From the NCBI GenBank assembly GCA_030266015.1, contig JAJDHD010000005.1, positions 19,678-83,677 on the forward strand: 64,000 nucleotides of DNA, given 5' to 3'. Positions 54,610-63,158 of the stretch are shown piece by piece (the stretch's first letter is position 1; each line of letters starts with the position of its first letter). The position numbers and the translations under genes are program-made. The DNA is from Christensenellaceae bacterium OttesenSCG-928-K19 (GTDB lineage Bacteria; Bacillota; Clostridia; Christensenellales; Christensenellaceae). Under the pieces are notes generated by a model. It ran no database searches. It was not told the origin of the DNA and saw only the letters and a list, made by a program, of their open reading frames with translations.

Positions 54610-55767
54610 TTAAAAAACACACATGATAAAGGAGCTGTTTTGCAGGCTGCTTACAAGCTTTCCGCTATTGTCTGGTATGGGGCACATCTCGCCGCCGGAA
54701 TAGGAGAACAGGAAGGGGATGCTATCTTTCATACGCTCCTGTATGGCCGCTATTTCCACATCGGCGTTGAAACCAAGAGTGAAGCTGCGGGTTGCGCAGG
54801 AAATGAAAAATACACCACCCTGCTTGCCGGAGTCCTTTACCTCCTGCACCATTTGATTTGCGGTTTTTATGATCTCGTCCACATCCATGGAGCCGATGGA
54901 AAGGGTAGCATTTTGTGTAACGTTGCCGCCGCATTCAATATATCCCTCTGGCGTCACTTCAAAAATATTACGCACCGCGAGTGGCTTACCGTCGTGGGCG
55001 TCTATAGCAAAGGGAATGGAGAAAGAACCGTCTATGCGCCCGTCACGCGCAAGGCCGATCGATTCCAGATATTTGACGGCAGAGACCTCGTTGATTTCCT
55101 GTATTACATTACCCTCGCATTTTGTGATGATCGCTTTTTGCTCTAAAAAACGGTCTTCGGATACGGCAATGGCGGAAAAACGCAGGTTTGGGCTGCCCGC
55201 CAGCAGGATAACAACAAGCCGGTCGTCATAGCTTTCGCCATTGAAGAGCACAAGCGGCTCGCGCATCTGGTCGGTAAAATCGATGGCGACAGAGCCGAAA
55301 ATGGGAAGGCTGCCTGACAAGCTGTCCATATAAGCCAAAAGATCCTCGCCCACAACGCTTACCATAACGGGTGCGTAAACAAAAAACATAGAAGGCTTTT
55401 TGGTGAGTGGGGCTGTAAAATTCGTATAGATATCTTCCAGCAGCGTGGGCGCCGGGTCGTGCAAAGAAGGGGACATACCGGCCACAAACTCTACATCATC
55501 GCCCGTGAGAACTGCTACGGTGAGTATGACCGGGTCGTAGTCGCTGCCTGGCGTGGCGCTGCTTTGCGTTGTCATGCCGATGCTGTCAAAGGGCAGGCTT
55601 TGCCCCACAGCCTTTGCCACGCCTTCTTTGATAAAATCCACGTGGCAATTGATGATCCCCACGGAATTTTTAAGCGCGTTCTCTTCCAGGTTTAGCTGTT
55701 CCATTATTTCTTCCACCGCAAGCTGCGGGTCGTCTACCTCATAGGTATAAGCTGTGAGCATTTTCAT
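54610..55767 (-). CDS. FIST-domain sensory protein
   Basis: 385 residues covering FIST_N (about 30-220) and FIST_C (about 225-365), with [15 protein letters not shown] near the front and [17 protein letters not shown] near the end. FIST domains are found as input modules and are suspected to bind small molecules such as amino acids; there are no membrane segments. It begins [17 protein letters not shown] with GGAGATATCTC upstream. It is 20 bases before the hybrid kinase start, so the pair is probably one signalling unit. Confidence 0.9.
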   Translation of the reverse strand: MKMLTAYTYEVDDPQLAVEEIMEQLNLEENALKNSVGIINCHVDFIKEGVAKAVGQSLPFDSIGMTTQSSATPGSDYDPVILTVAVLTGDDVEFVAGMSPSLHDPAPTLLEDIYTNFTAPLTKKPSMFFVYAPVMVSVVGEDLLAYMDSLSGSLPIFGSVAIDFTDQMREPLVLFNGESYDDRLVVILLAGSPNLRFSAIAVSEDRFLEQKAIITKCEGNVIQEINEVSAVKYLESIGLARDGRIDGSFSIPFAIDAHDGKPLAVRNIFEVTPEGYIECGGNVTQNATLSIGSMDVDEIIKTANQMVQEVKDSGKQGGVFFISCATRSFTLGFNADVEIAAIQERMKDSIPFLFSYSGGEMCPIPDNSGKLVSSLQNSSFIMCVF

Positions 55768-55848
55768 GAGATATCTCCTCTTTCAAGGTTTGTATAGATT
55801 CCATATTACCGCTTTTGATGATATGGCAATGACACGGCGTGAGAGCGG

Positions 55849-57243
55849 CTAGGCAGCATTTTCGCACGCCAGAATAATGAAGACGTTGGCGCGTTCTGTT
55901 TGGGAAAGCTCTTCCTCGGTCACCTTGTGCAGGGATAGCGCGGTGTACCAATCATACTGGGAATAATGATTTTTATATTTTTCTTTTTCAAACAAATTGC
56001 CGTGCCGCGCATAGATTTCGTTGCGCGCAAAGCCCAGCAGGTCAGACTGGCTGTAGCCCTCATACCCTACCGTTTGTGCCAGCACCTCTTCTTCGGTAAG
56101 AAGGATGTCGCTGGAATTTGGGAAAACAAAGCCGTTGCTGTCAAAGGGGCTGTCTCCATTTGCCGGGGCGGTTTGTCCCTGGGCATAGCGTTCCAGCAGG
56201 TAAGCACCGTTTTTTGTTCCGCAGCGCAATATGTTTGCGGAGACGAGGGTTAGTGTGGCGTAAAAGCCGGCGGATGCGTTTTGCGCGTCGGAAATTTCGC
56301 CAAACACCATGCGCGCGCTGCCATCCGGCTGCTGTGTGAGCGGGTATGCGGCCAAGGTTGAGCCGCCCTGATAATCTTCCTCAGTTAGATATTCCACTAC
56401 CTCTTCCCCGCGGACAACCCAAACCCATTGGTTTTCGTGTGGCAGGTCGCCATCGGGTCCGGAAACGGCGATCCACGTGCCTTCTATAGTGGCTTCCTCC
56501 ATGCCTTCGGGTAGCTTTTCGGTCAGGCTGCCGATGACAACGTCGGCGATGCTATAGCCGTAGATGCTTTCTTCGTTTAAGACGAGCTTTGCCGTGAGGT
56601 CGGCTGTGTAGACTTCGTTGGAGCTGTATTGAAGCGTAAGCTGAAAGGAATATTCTGTTTCTTCATCAAAGGGCAGGGGTGCGTCCCCGGCATAGGAAAC
56701 TGCTGATGGGCCGGGCTGTGGACTCATGGCGATGTAGTAGCTGCCGCCATGGCCTGCCACCTGTGCACCGTCGGGCAGAAAATTGTTGATTTGGAACAGG
56801 TCTGCGCCAAAAACGGAAACCATGTGTTGCTCTAGTTCCTGTGCGGTCAGCCGGACGCTTTTTGCACCGTCGGCAAAACCGGCCTCTGTATATTGCTGCT
56901 GATTTTCGGATAATTCTTTATTGGCATAATGGTACAGGTAATTATTTGCGAAATCGTTGGTAAGAACCTGCCCGGGATGGTAAAAATGCCCGGTTGCCTC
57001 TGCGTCTGAAATATAGGTAAGCGGCGCGCAAAGGGAATCAAAAATTGCCTGCGGGATAAGCTCGCCGGATGCCGGGGCTGTTTCTTCCGGTTCGGCAGGC
57101 TGCTTTGCTTCTTGCGGCCCGGCCAGGATGGATTCCTCCTCCGGCTGCTGTGTCCGTGAGGATGGCACGGGGAAAAAAGCGCAGGAAACACATAAAACAC
57201 AGGAGAGTATAATAGCAAGAGAAAAACAGAGGATTCTTTTCAT
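55849..57243 (-). CDS. Lipoprotein with YARHG domain
   Basis: 464 residues with a lipoprotein signal (lipobox VSC near residue 20), a Glu/Pro-rich low-complexity linker and a C-terminal YARHG domain (SDLLGFARNEIYARHGNLF, then YKNHYSQYDWYT). YARHG domains are extracellular and thought to bind cell-wall or other ligands. The middle 300 residues contain several beta-rich parts without a known match. It lies upstream of the FIST-kinase genes with an 80-base gap; joint function is possible but not shown. Confidence 0.85.
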   Translation of the reverse strand: MKRILCFSLAIILSCVLCVSCAFFPVPSSRTQQPEEESILAGPQEAKQPAEPEETAPASGELIPQAIFDSLCAPLTYISDAEATGHFYHPGQVLTNDFANNYLYHYANKELSENQQQYTEAGFADGAKSVRLTAQELEQHMVSVFGADLFQINNFLPDGAQVAGHGGSYYIAMSPQPGPSAVSYAGDAPLPFDEETEYSFQLTLQYSSNEVYTADLTAKLVLNEESIYGYSIADVVIGSLTEKLPEGMEEATIEGTWIAVSGPDGDLPHENQWVWVVRGEEVVEYLTEEDYQGGSTLAAYPLTQQPDGSARMVFGEISDAQNASAGFYATLTLVSANILRCGTKNGAYLLERYAQGQTAPANGDSPFDSNGFVFPNSSDILLTEEEVLAQTVGYEGYSQSDLLGFARNEIYARHGNLFEKEKYKNHYSQYDWYTALSLHKVTEEELSQTERANVFIILACENAA

Positions 57244-57353
57244 ATTCCAGTTCCATTATCTGTTAAATTAATTATATTTGATTATATCACAGTGAGGGAA
57301 GGATGCAACTATCCAATCTGCTTGTAAATAATCGAAAATTAATTGTATGCAAC

Positions 57354-57378
57354 AAAAACCCCTTGCTGCCGCAAGGGG
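57354..57378 (-). terminator. Terminator of the CPHC thioredoxin-fold gene
   Basis: CCCCTTGC (57359-57366) pairs with GCAAGGGG (57371-57378) around a 4-base loop; five T follow on the minus strand. Confidence 0.85.
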
Positions 57379-57446
57379 TATAGTAAAAACGACCGGATTT
57401 GATAAAGCGCGGCAATTTCGCGATAAAAGTCGAAAAGCTGGTTGCG

Positions 57447-57710
57447 TTAGCTGAGGGCTTTGAGGAAAACCGCCTCCACCGCCTCCCTGGAGGGAACGCC
57501 CTCATGTATTTTGACGTCTTCTACAAAAAAGGTGGGCACATACCAGTAATCATACCCTTCGGTTTTTTGCGGCTCGCGTGATTCCTCAATGACCTCAACT
57601 TCCACCGCTGAGTATTCGGGGTGTTTTTTTTGGAGGTCATCCATCAGCTCAAATGCGCGCCTGCAATGCGGGCAACGATCCAGAACCATCATTTTTACAT
57701 GCTTTGCCAT
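57447..57710 (-). CDS. Small thioredoxin-fold/glutaredoxin-like protein (CPHC)
   Basis: 87 residues from the ATG at 57710 (a GTG three codons earlier is possible). The active site is CPHC in VLDRCPHCRRAFELM, and the cis-Pro region YVPTFFVEDVKIHEG is conserved. The CPHC motif resembles DsbA-type rather than the CGWC glutaredoxin-like protein at 46 kb. Its partner is unknown. It is divergent from thyA. Confidence 0.85.
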   Translation of the reverse strand: MAKHVKMMVLDRCPHCRRAFELMDDLQKKHPEYSAVEVEVIEESREPQKTEGYDYWYVPTFFVEDVKIHEGVPSREAVEAVFLKALS

Positions 57711-57848
57711 AGTTTCCACCGTTCTTTCCTAAATGAATCTCTTTAGTTTTATATGTAACAACAATGGGCGAATTCTAAACCACAGAACCGCATACTATGG
57801 TATAATGGTCATGTTCAAATATTGTTTTCTTTGGGGGATGTCTTTGCC

Positions 57849-58679
57849 ATGAGCTATGCCGACAAGGTTTTTATTGAAAATTGCAGTGATATTTTAAAAA
57901 ACGGGTTTTGGGATACGGAATATGACGTGCGCCCTGTGTGGGAAGATGGCGAGAAAGCGCATACCGTCAAAAAATTCGGTATTGTGAACCGCTATGATTT
58001 GCAAAAGGAATTTCCTGCGCTGACAATTCGGCGGACGTATTTTAAGAGTGCGCTGGACGAGGTTTTGTGGATTTGGCAAAAAAAATCCAACCGAGTGACC
58101 GACCTGAAGAGCGGCATTTGGAATGAATGGGCGGGCGAGGATGGCACAATCGGCAAGGCATATGGGTATCAGCTTGGTGTGAAGCACCGCTACGCGGAGG
58201 GGGAATTTGACCAAGTGGACAGGATTTTGCACGACCTCAAGCACAACCCGCTTTCGCGGCGTATACTGTCCAACATCTATGTACATGCCGATCTTGCGGA
58301 GATGAACCTGTACCCCTGTGCGTATAGTATGACATTTAATGTGACGGGGAACAGGCTGAATGCCATATTAAACCAGCGCAGCCAGGATATGTTGACGGCG
58401 AACAACTGGAATGTTTGCCAATATGCCGCGCTCACCCACATGTTTGCGCAGGTAAGCGGGCTTAAAGCGGGCGAGCTGGTGCATGTGATTGCCGACGCGC
58501 ACATCTATGACAGGCACATCCCCATTGTGGAGGACATTATTGCGCGGCAGCCATATGAAGCGCCCACTCTGTGGATGGACGAAGGGGTAAAGGATTTTTA
58601 TGCGTTCACGGATGAAAGCCTGAAGCTGGTGGACTACAAATACCACGAGCTTGGGGTGAAGATTCCGGTGGCAGTTTGA
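57849..58679 (+). CDS. thyA: Thymidylate synthase ThyA
   Basis: 276 residues from the ATG at 57849 (GGGGGA ten bases upstream). The catalytic Cys is in LYPCAYSMTFNVTG, where the usual PPCH context has Tyr before Pro and Ala-Tyr after Cys; the arginine and Asn contacts lie in LNQRSQDMLTANNWNVCQYA, and HIYDRHI matches the C-terminal substrate motif. It makes dTMP from dUMP with methylene-tetrahydrofolate, which becomes dihydrofolate. The divergent active-site context is typical of a clostridial subset. folA, which recycles the dihydrofolate, follows after a structured spacer. Confidence 0.92.
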   Translation: MSYADKVFIENCSDILKNGFWDTEYDVRPVWEDGEKAHTVKKFGIVNRYDLQKEFPALTIRRTYFKSALDEVLWIWQKKSNRVTDLKSGIWNEWAGEDGTIGKAYGYQLGVKHRYAEGEFDQVDRILHDLKHNPLSRRILSNIYVHADLAEMNLYPCAYSMTFNVTGNRLNAILNQRSQDMLTANNWNVCQYAALTHMFAQVSGLKAGELVHVIADAHIYDRHIPIVEDIIARQPYEAPTLWMDEGVKDFYAFTDESLKLVDYKYHELGVKIPVAV

Positions 58680-58912
58680 ATACAAGAATCTTATTTTTCC
58701 TTTTGCCGGGGAAGCTCGTACTATAGCTTCCATGTGAATCGAGTAAAACCCATTTCCCGAAACGCTTTTCTTCGTGAGGGAAATACCCTTATACAAGGGG
58801 GAACCACGGGGGAACAGAGTGCCAACCGGTGGAGCTCCCATCCAGAGCATACTCTTAAGAAGCGCTGCCCCGATTCTTTGGGCGGGAGCGTTGTATCGAA
58901 AGGAGCTTTCAT
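58680..58912 (+). promoter_or_regulatory. Strongly structured leader between thyA and folA, class unknown
   Basis: A 233-base non-coding spacer rich in pairing: GAAGCT with AGCTTC (58711-58730), TTTCCC with GGGAAA (58753-58783), CCCTT with AAGGG (58787-58799), CCAC with GTGG (58804-58832), AGAG with CTCT (58844-58855) and AGCGCTGCCC with GGGCGGGAGCG (58860-58890). The last stem ends just before the folA Shine-Dalgarno AAAGGAG, where it could hide it. The AAGGGGGAACCACG stretch recalls the T-box core at 11 of 14 positions, but no specifier stem is evident. It could be a folate- or amino-acid-sensing leader, or a transposed repeat. Confidence 0.45.
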
Positions 58913-59419
58913 ATGAATTTTATTGTAGCGGTAGATGAAAATTGGGGGATTGGCAAGGATAACGCTCTGCTGTTCCACCTCCCCGAAGACCTGAAATATT
59001 TTAAAGAAAAAACATCCGGCAAGGTAGTGGTGATGGGCGAGGCGACGCTGAAATCGTTGCCTGGATCTAAGCCGTTGCCCAGCCGCACGAATATTGTGCT
59101 TTCGGACGACCCCGCTTTTTTTGTGGAGGGCGCGGTGATGGTGCGCACAATGGATGCATTGGCGGAGGAGCTGAAGCAGTATAAGGACGACGATATTTTC
59201 GTCATTGGCGGCGCGTCGGTATACAACCAACTGATGGATAGCTGCAAACGCGCTTATATTACCAAGGTGAAAAGCAGTGCGGACGCGGATAAATCCATCT
59301 ATTGCCTGGATGGCAGGCAGGGTTGGATGCTGGTGGAGGAATCCGCTGTGCAGGAACAAAACGGATTGGAATTTGTGTTTACGGTTTATGAAAATAATGA
59401 TGTAAAGCCTATGGCATAA
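58913..59419 (+). CDS. folA: Dihydrofolate reductase
   Basis: 168 residues. The family opening is MNFIVAVDENWGIGKDNALLFHLPEDLKYFK, with the NADPH-binding VVMGEATLKSLPG and RTNIVLS further on, and FVIGGASVYNQLM near residue 100. The catalytic acid position holds Glu in LPEDLKYFK, as in Gram-positive enzymes. It reduces dihydrofolate made by ThyA. The start follows AAAGGAG at good spacing behind the structured leader. Co-transcription with thyA is likely. Confidence 0.92.
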   Translation: MNFIVAVDENWGIGKDNALLFHLPEDLKYFKEKTSGKVVVMGEATLKSLPGSKPLPSRTNIVLSDDPAFFVEGAVMVRTMDALAEELKQYKDDDIFVIGGASVYNQLMDSCKRAYITKVKSSADADKSIYCLDGRQGWMLVEESAVQEQNGLEFVFTVYENNDVKPMA

Positions 59420-59468
59420 AGGATGGGACGAATAGCGCTTGGGGTAGCGCGGGAAAGGACGGAGCAAA

Positions 59469-60017
59469 ATGAACGAGGTATTGCAATGCATGGAACGGCG
59501 GTATTCTTGCCGCTTGTATGATGGAAAAATGCCGGAGAAAGAAGACCTGGATGTGATTGCCGCGGCGGCGGTGCAGGCTCCCAGCGCAATGAACCGCCAG
59601 CCGTGGGAGGTTGTTGTGATAAATGACAAGGCGCTGATTGACCGGATGGATGAGGAAAGTATGCGCGTGCTGGCGCAGGTGCCGGATAAATCATTTTATA
59701 ACAGGATGATGGAACGCGGGGGCAAGGTATTCTACAACGCGCCGTGCATGTTCCTTGTGCTCATGCAGCCGGACAGGGGAATGGATGTGGGCATTGTCGC
59801 GGAAAACATTACCCTTGCTGCCACCTCGCTTGGCCTGGGAAGTGTGATTTGCGGCCTGGCGGCCACACCGTTTAACAGCCCAAAGGGGGAGGAATTTAAG
59901 CAGGAGATCGGTTTTCCCCGGGGGATGGAGTTTGGCGTTGCCGTGTTGGTGGGCTATGCGGCAAAGGAAAGCACGCCGCATGAGCCGGACATGGGCAAAA
60001 TTCGTTTTATGAAATAA
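59469..60017 (+). CDS. Nitroreductase-family flavoprotein
   Basis: 182 residues with the flavin motif MERRYSCRLYDGKMP at the start, VQAPSAMNRQPWEVVVI, and GLGSVICGLAATPF near the end. Members are FMN-dependent NAD(P)H oxidoreductases acting as homodimers; the substrate is unknown. It lies 49 bases after folA on the same strand. Confidence 0.9.
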   Translation: MNEVLQCMERRYSCRLYDGKMPEKEDLDVIAAAAVQAPSAMNRQPWEVVVINDKALIDRMDEESMRVLAQVPDKSFYNRMMERGGKVFYNAPCMFLVLMQPDRGMDVGIVAENITLAATSLGLGSVICGLAATPFNSPKGEEFKQEIGFPRGMEFGVAVLVGYAAKESTPHEPDMGKIRFMK

Positions 60018-60062
60018 CAGAAAATGATGTAATATGGTTTTGAGTTGCTGACGGGACAAGAT

Positions 60063-60590
60063 GTGACAGTGGATAATTTTGAAATAAAGCGTGCGGGCAA
60101 TGTGCATAGGAAAGCGATAGCGGGATTGATTGTGCAGGCGTTTTGGGAGGACTTCCAATCATTTGAGCAGACGCCTGAGCGGATAGAGCGGGCGCTTGTG
60201 CAGGGCATTGACCCAGTGCGTTTTTTTCTCGCCCTTTGCGAGGAGGAAATAATCGGTGTGGCGGCCTGCTCGGACATGGAGGGCAGGGCTATGACGATTC
60301 ATTCGCCGCAAACATTAGTTTTGCAGGAGTTGCTGGAGGATGGAACCGCGTTTATTGAATTTGTGGCGGTGGCGAAAGGCAGCCGCAGGCAGGGGGTGGC
60401 AACGGCGTTAGTTCGCACGATTGTGAAGCAGGGCGGCAAGCAAATTTATAAGCTGAATGTGAACGAAGGCAACCTGCCTGCCATAAGATGCTACGAAAAG
60501 CTGGGGTTTGAGCCGTTTAAGCATATTGTGGAGGACGCGCCGGGGGGCGGGTTTCGCAGAAAGATCTGCATGAAGCGCGGCGCTTTATAA
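60063..60590 (+). CDS. GNAT-family N-acetyltransferase
   Basis: 175 residues from the GTG at 60063 (GGGA six bases upstream); a TTG at 60045 is an alternative. The acetyl-CoA loop is visible in VAVAKGSRRQGVATALV and the C-terminal NVNEGNLPAIRCYEKLGFEPFKHI. The substrate is unknown. It overlaps the convergent HxlR gene by six bases at the stops. Confidence 0.85.
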   Translation: MTVDNFEIKRAGNVHRKAIAGLIVQAFWEDFQSFEQTPERIERALVQGIDPVRFFLALCEEEIIGVAACSDMEGRAMTIHSPQTLVLQELLEDGTAFIEFVAVAKGSRRQGVATALVRTIVKQGGKQIYKLNVNEGNLPAIRCYEKLGFEPFKHIVEDAPGGGFRRKICMKRGAL

Positions 60591-60953
60591 GGACGCGCGG
60601 CAAACCTCGCAAGTATCCTTGCCGTTTGCAGGCTGCCCGCTGTGCGATTTGCCCCATTCTGCAAGCTGTACCAGCGCGGGCAAGAGCTTTTTTCCCTCTG
60701 TGGTAATGCGGTATTCCACACGTGGCGGTATTTCGTTATATTGCTTGCGACTGAGTATCCCGCAGCCCTCCAGCTCCTTGAGGGATTGGGAGAGCATCAT
60801 GTTGGTGATGCCGTGCGCGCCTCGTTTGATGGCGTTGTAGCGGAGCGGTGTTCCTTCTGCCAGCAGGCAGATGATAGGGAGCTTCCATTTGCCGCCAATC
60901 ACGCTGAGCGCGTACCGAAGCGGACAGGACAGCTCCGCGCATTCTTTTTCCAT
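60585..60953 (-). CDS. HxlR-family (DUF24) transcriptional regulator
   Basis: 122 residues with the HxlR winged-helix pattern CPLRYALSVIGGKWKLPIICLL, then LRYNAIKRGAHGITNMMLSQSLKELEGCGI and YRITTEGKKLLPAL. Cysteines near the start (Cys5, Cys10) fit redox-sensing members such as YodB/HypR; two more lie at the C terminus. It is divergent from a broken flavin-binding-fold gene, and the spacer carries an inverted repeat that fits autoregulation. Confidence 0.93.
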   Translation of the reverse strand: MEKECAELSCPLRYALSVIGGKWKLPIICLLAEGTPLRYNAIKRGAHGITNMMLSQSLKELEGCGILSRKQYNEIPPRVEYRITTEGKKLLPALVQLAEWGKSHSGQPANGKDTCEVCRASL

Positions 60954-60993
60954 ATCTGTACAGCCCCTTTAGTCAGTTTTTTCTTACCTAAAC

Positions 60994-61037
60994 AGTAAAA
61001 AATGTGTACTTGTTTTTTACTTACTATATATTATAAT
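60994..61037 (+). promoter_or_regulatory. Candidate HxlR operator over a divergent promoter
   Basis: AGTAAAAAA (60994-61002) and TTTTTTACT (61013-61021) form a perfect inverted repeat with a 10-base centre, of the AGTA-TACT kind known for DUF24 regulators. It overlaps TTGTTT (61010-61015) and lies upstream of TATAAT (61032-61037), a rightward promoter. Confidence 0.55.
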
Positions 61038-61081
61038 CATAGCATAGCTTTTCAATAATGCAAGGAGAAGGAGTGAATGAA

Positions 61082-61480
61082 ATGAAAGAGATTTTGGAGT
61101 TTTTTAAGGACAACCCGACGTTCTTTTTGGCAACAGATGACAACGGGTAGCCGCGTTGCCGCCCGCTGGGCTTTGTGATGGAATATGGCGGCAAGCTGTG
61201 TTTTTGCACAAACAACACAAAGAATATGTTTAAACAAATGAAGGCAAATCCCAAGGTGGAGATTTCGGGCTGTGCGCCGGATGGAAAGTTTATCCGCATC
61301 ACAGGGACGGTGAGCTTTGTGGATGGTAGGGAGGCAAAGGAGAAAGCGCTGGAGGCGCTGCCTGCCCTAAAGGCAATGTATTCGCCGGACGACGGCATGT
61401 TTGAAGTGATTGCGCTGGAAGAAGGCGAGGCCGCTTTTAGCGATGTGCGCGGAAACAAGACACCTGTGGACTTATATTAA
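61082..61480 (+). pseudogene. Pyridoxamine-5'-phosphate oxidase-fold protein interrupted by an amber codon
   Basis: From the ATG at 61082 a 132-residue flavin-binding split-barrel protein reads MKEILEFFKDNPTFFLATDDNG, then TAG at 61148-61150, then continues in frame with PRCRPLGFVMEYGGKLCF to the stop at 61480. Family members usually have Gln or a polar residue at the broken place, so a CAG-to-TAG change would explain it. The rest is intact. A restart at the ATG at 61175 would give only a fragment. It is divergent from HxlR, its likely regulator. Confidence 0.75.
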
Positions 61481-61502
61481 TTTCCGTTGTGCCTGTCACA
61501 CA

Positions 61503-61541
61503 AAAAACTTCCGCTTTCACGGGAAAACGGAAGTTTTTGTT
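61503..61541. terminator. Bidirectional terminator
   Basis: AAAAACTTCCG (61503-61513) pairs with CGGAAGTTTTT (61528-61538). T-runs occur in both directions, serving the PNPOx-fold gene and the convergent lipoprotein gene. Confidence 0.85.
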
Positions 61542-61581
61542 TGTAACAACACAATGGCAATTTTTTTATCAATGATTGAAA

Positions 61582-61941
61582 TTATGCCCCGCCTAGCTTT
61601 ACCATGATGGCAATGCCGTTTTGCAACAGTTCGTTGCCATTTTCATCCAGCGTGAAAACAAGGTTATCACCCGTGAAGAATTTTATGGTGAGCGTGCTGT
61701 CCTCCAATGTATAAGTACCCTCGGAGATTAATTCGTCATCCCAATATTGCTTCGCGGCGCCATCGTCAGAAAACGCCCATACCTCTTCTTTAACATCCAG
61801 CAGTTTCATTCTGTCTGACCTGGCGACGGACTGCCATTGTCCCGCCACGCTCTGGCTTTGCCCACACGCGGCCAGAATCAGGACAAGGGCCAGGCACAAG
61901 GCAAGCAGCGCAATTTTCTTTTTTACTGTTCTTTTTTTCAT
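61582..61941 (-). CDS. Small lipoprotein of unknown function
   Basis: 119 residues from the ATG at 61941, with a lipoprotein signal (KKKIALLALCLALVLILAAC) whose Cys is the lipidation site. The mature part (AGQWQSVARSDRMKLLDV, then GTYTLEDSTLTIKFF) resembles small beta-rich lipoproteins of the DUF5640/lipocalin-like type. A longer frame upstream to 62007 has no signal and was rejected. Confidence 0.75.
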   Translation of the reverse strand: MKKRTVKKKIALLALCLALVLILAACGQSQSVAGQWQSVARSDRMKLLDVKEEVWAFSDDGAAKQYWDDELISEGTYTLEDSTLTIKFFTGDNLVFTLDENGNELLQNGIAIMVKLGGA

Positions 61942-62008
61942 GCCAATATTGTAGCTTAAAAAAGAGGTTTTGCCAAGCGTTGGGTTAAGCCGCTCAAAAG
62001 TAAGCACT

Positions 62009-62042
62009 AAAAAAACGGAAGAACGCCATGCTCTTCCGTTTT
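62009..62042 (-). terminator. Terminator of the glycosyltransferase gene
   Basis: AAAACGGAAGA (62012-62022) pairs with TCTTCCGTTTT (62032-62042), and on the minus strand the T-run continues. Confidence 0.85.
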
Positions 62043-62057
62043 ATGTGTTTTAGCTGG

Positions 62058-63131
62058 TTAGATTGTCCGCCCGGCGGCCGCGCGTAGCGCTTCCTCAAAT
62101 TTCTTTACGCAATCGGGCAGGTTGTAGAGCGGCAGCACGTCTTCCCGGCAGGATTCGCCCATCTTTTTGCGCCCGCCCTCGTTTTTGGCGAGGTCGATCA
62201 TCCTGTCGCAGCACGCATCAGTATTGCCCGCCTTCACGAGATAACCTGTTACGCTATTCAGCACGTACTCGCTGGCACCGTAGGTGTCCGAAGCGACCAT
62301 GGGCACCTCGCAGGCCATTGCCTCCACGCCCGATACGCCAAAGCATTCTTCCGGTGTCATTTGCACTACCACGTCTATGGTGTTAATTACATTCGGCATG
62401 TCTTCATTTTTCACATACCCGGTAAATTCCACTTTATCCGCAATGCCCATGCTTTGTGCTTTTTGTTTTAAAGCGTCCGTCATGGAGCCGCTACCCACAA
62501 CCTTGAGCTTCGTGGGAATCTCTGCACGGGCGAGGAATTTGGAGAACGCTTCCAGCACAAGGTCTACGCTGTTGTGATGCTCTAAAAACTTAAGGGAACC
62601 GAAGCAAACCTCGCTGCCGCGCTCCACGTCCTTCTTACTGAATTTTTCCATATCCACGCCGAAGGGCGTTACAAAATATGGCTTGTCTTTCTTAAACAGT
62701 TCCTTGATCTTTGTGATGACATTGGGTGCTGTGGCAGCTATTGCCGCGCCGTGTTTGATGCTCTTTACCACGGCGGATTTGCTGCCCGTTTTGGCGGCGT
62801 TGTAAACATCCAGCCCGGAGGATACCATCAGCACGTTATTTGCTTTTGCCTTGGCTGCCATAAATCCATAAGTGGAAAGATCCATCGCCACAACGGCATT
62901 GAACGAACCGCCGGAAAGCGCGTCCCGGAGCGCGGACGCGTTCTTTTTGACGCCGTTTTGTGCCTCGGTGTAGGGCAGGTATTGCGTTTGTACCGCTTCG
63001 TTGATCTCCCCATGCAGTTGCTCATGGTTGGTCATTGTGTACAACACGATTTCATGGCCTGCTGCCGCCAGTGCGTTTACCCATTTGACAGTGTGCGGGG
63101 AACAAGCCGCCGCTGCGAATGCTATTTTCAT
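62058..63131 (-). CDS. Group 1 (GT4-type) glycosyltransferase
   Basis: 357 residues of GT-B fold. The N-terminal half starts MKIAFAAAACSPHTVKWVNALAAAGHEI. The C-terminal half has the donor site GSLKFLEHHNSVDLVLEAF, LKVVGSGSM, FTGYV and the E-x7-E region PEECFGVSGVEAMACEVPMVASD. It probably transfers a sugar to a lipid, wall polymer or other acceptor; which one is unknown. RBS AGAAAGGTGTAAC precedes the start. It lies just after dapL on the same strand. Confidence 0.9.
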   Translation of the reverse strand: MKIAFAAAACSPHTVKWVNALAAAGHEIVLYTMTNHEQLHGEINEAVQTQYLPYTEAQNGVKKNASALRDALSGGSFNAVVAMDLSTYGFMAAKAKANNVLMVSSGLDVYNAAKTGSKSAVVKSIKHGAAIAATAPNVITKIKELFKKDKPYFVTPFGVDMEKFSKKDVERGSEVCFGSLKFLEHHNSVDLVLEAFSKFLARAEIPTKLKVVGSGSMTDALKQKAQSMGIADKVEFTGYVKNEDMPNVINTIDVVVQMTPEECFGVSGVEAMACEVPMVASDTYGASEYVLNSVTGYLVKAGNTDACCDRMIDLAKNEGGRKKMGESCREDVLPLYNLPDCVKKFEEALRAAAGRTI

Positions 63132-63158
63132 TTTTGTTACACCTTTCTTTTCTATGGA

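Noticed and set aside
58680..58912. Tetrahydrofolate or ZTP riboswitch before folA
   Set aside because: The conserved core bases of either class are not found, so only a structured leader is called.
58721..59629. 302-residue minus-strand frame opposite folA
   Set aside because: The antisense frame overlaps the clear folA gene and the leader; no motifs or Shine-Dalgarno.
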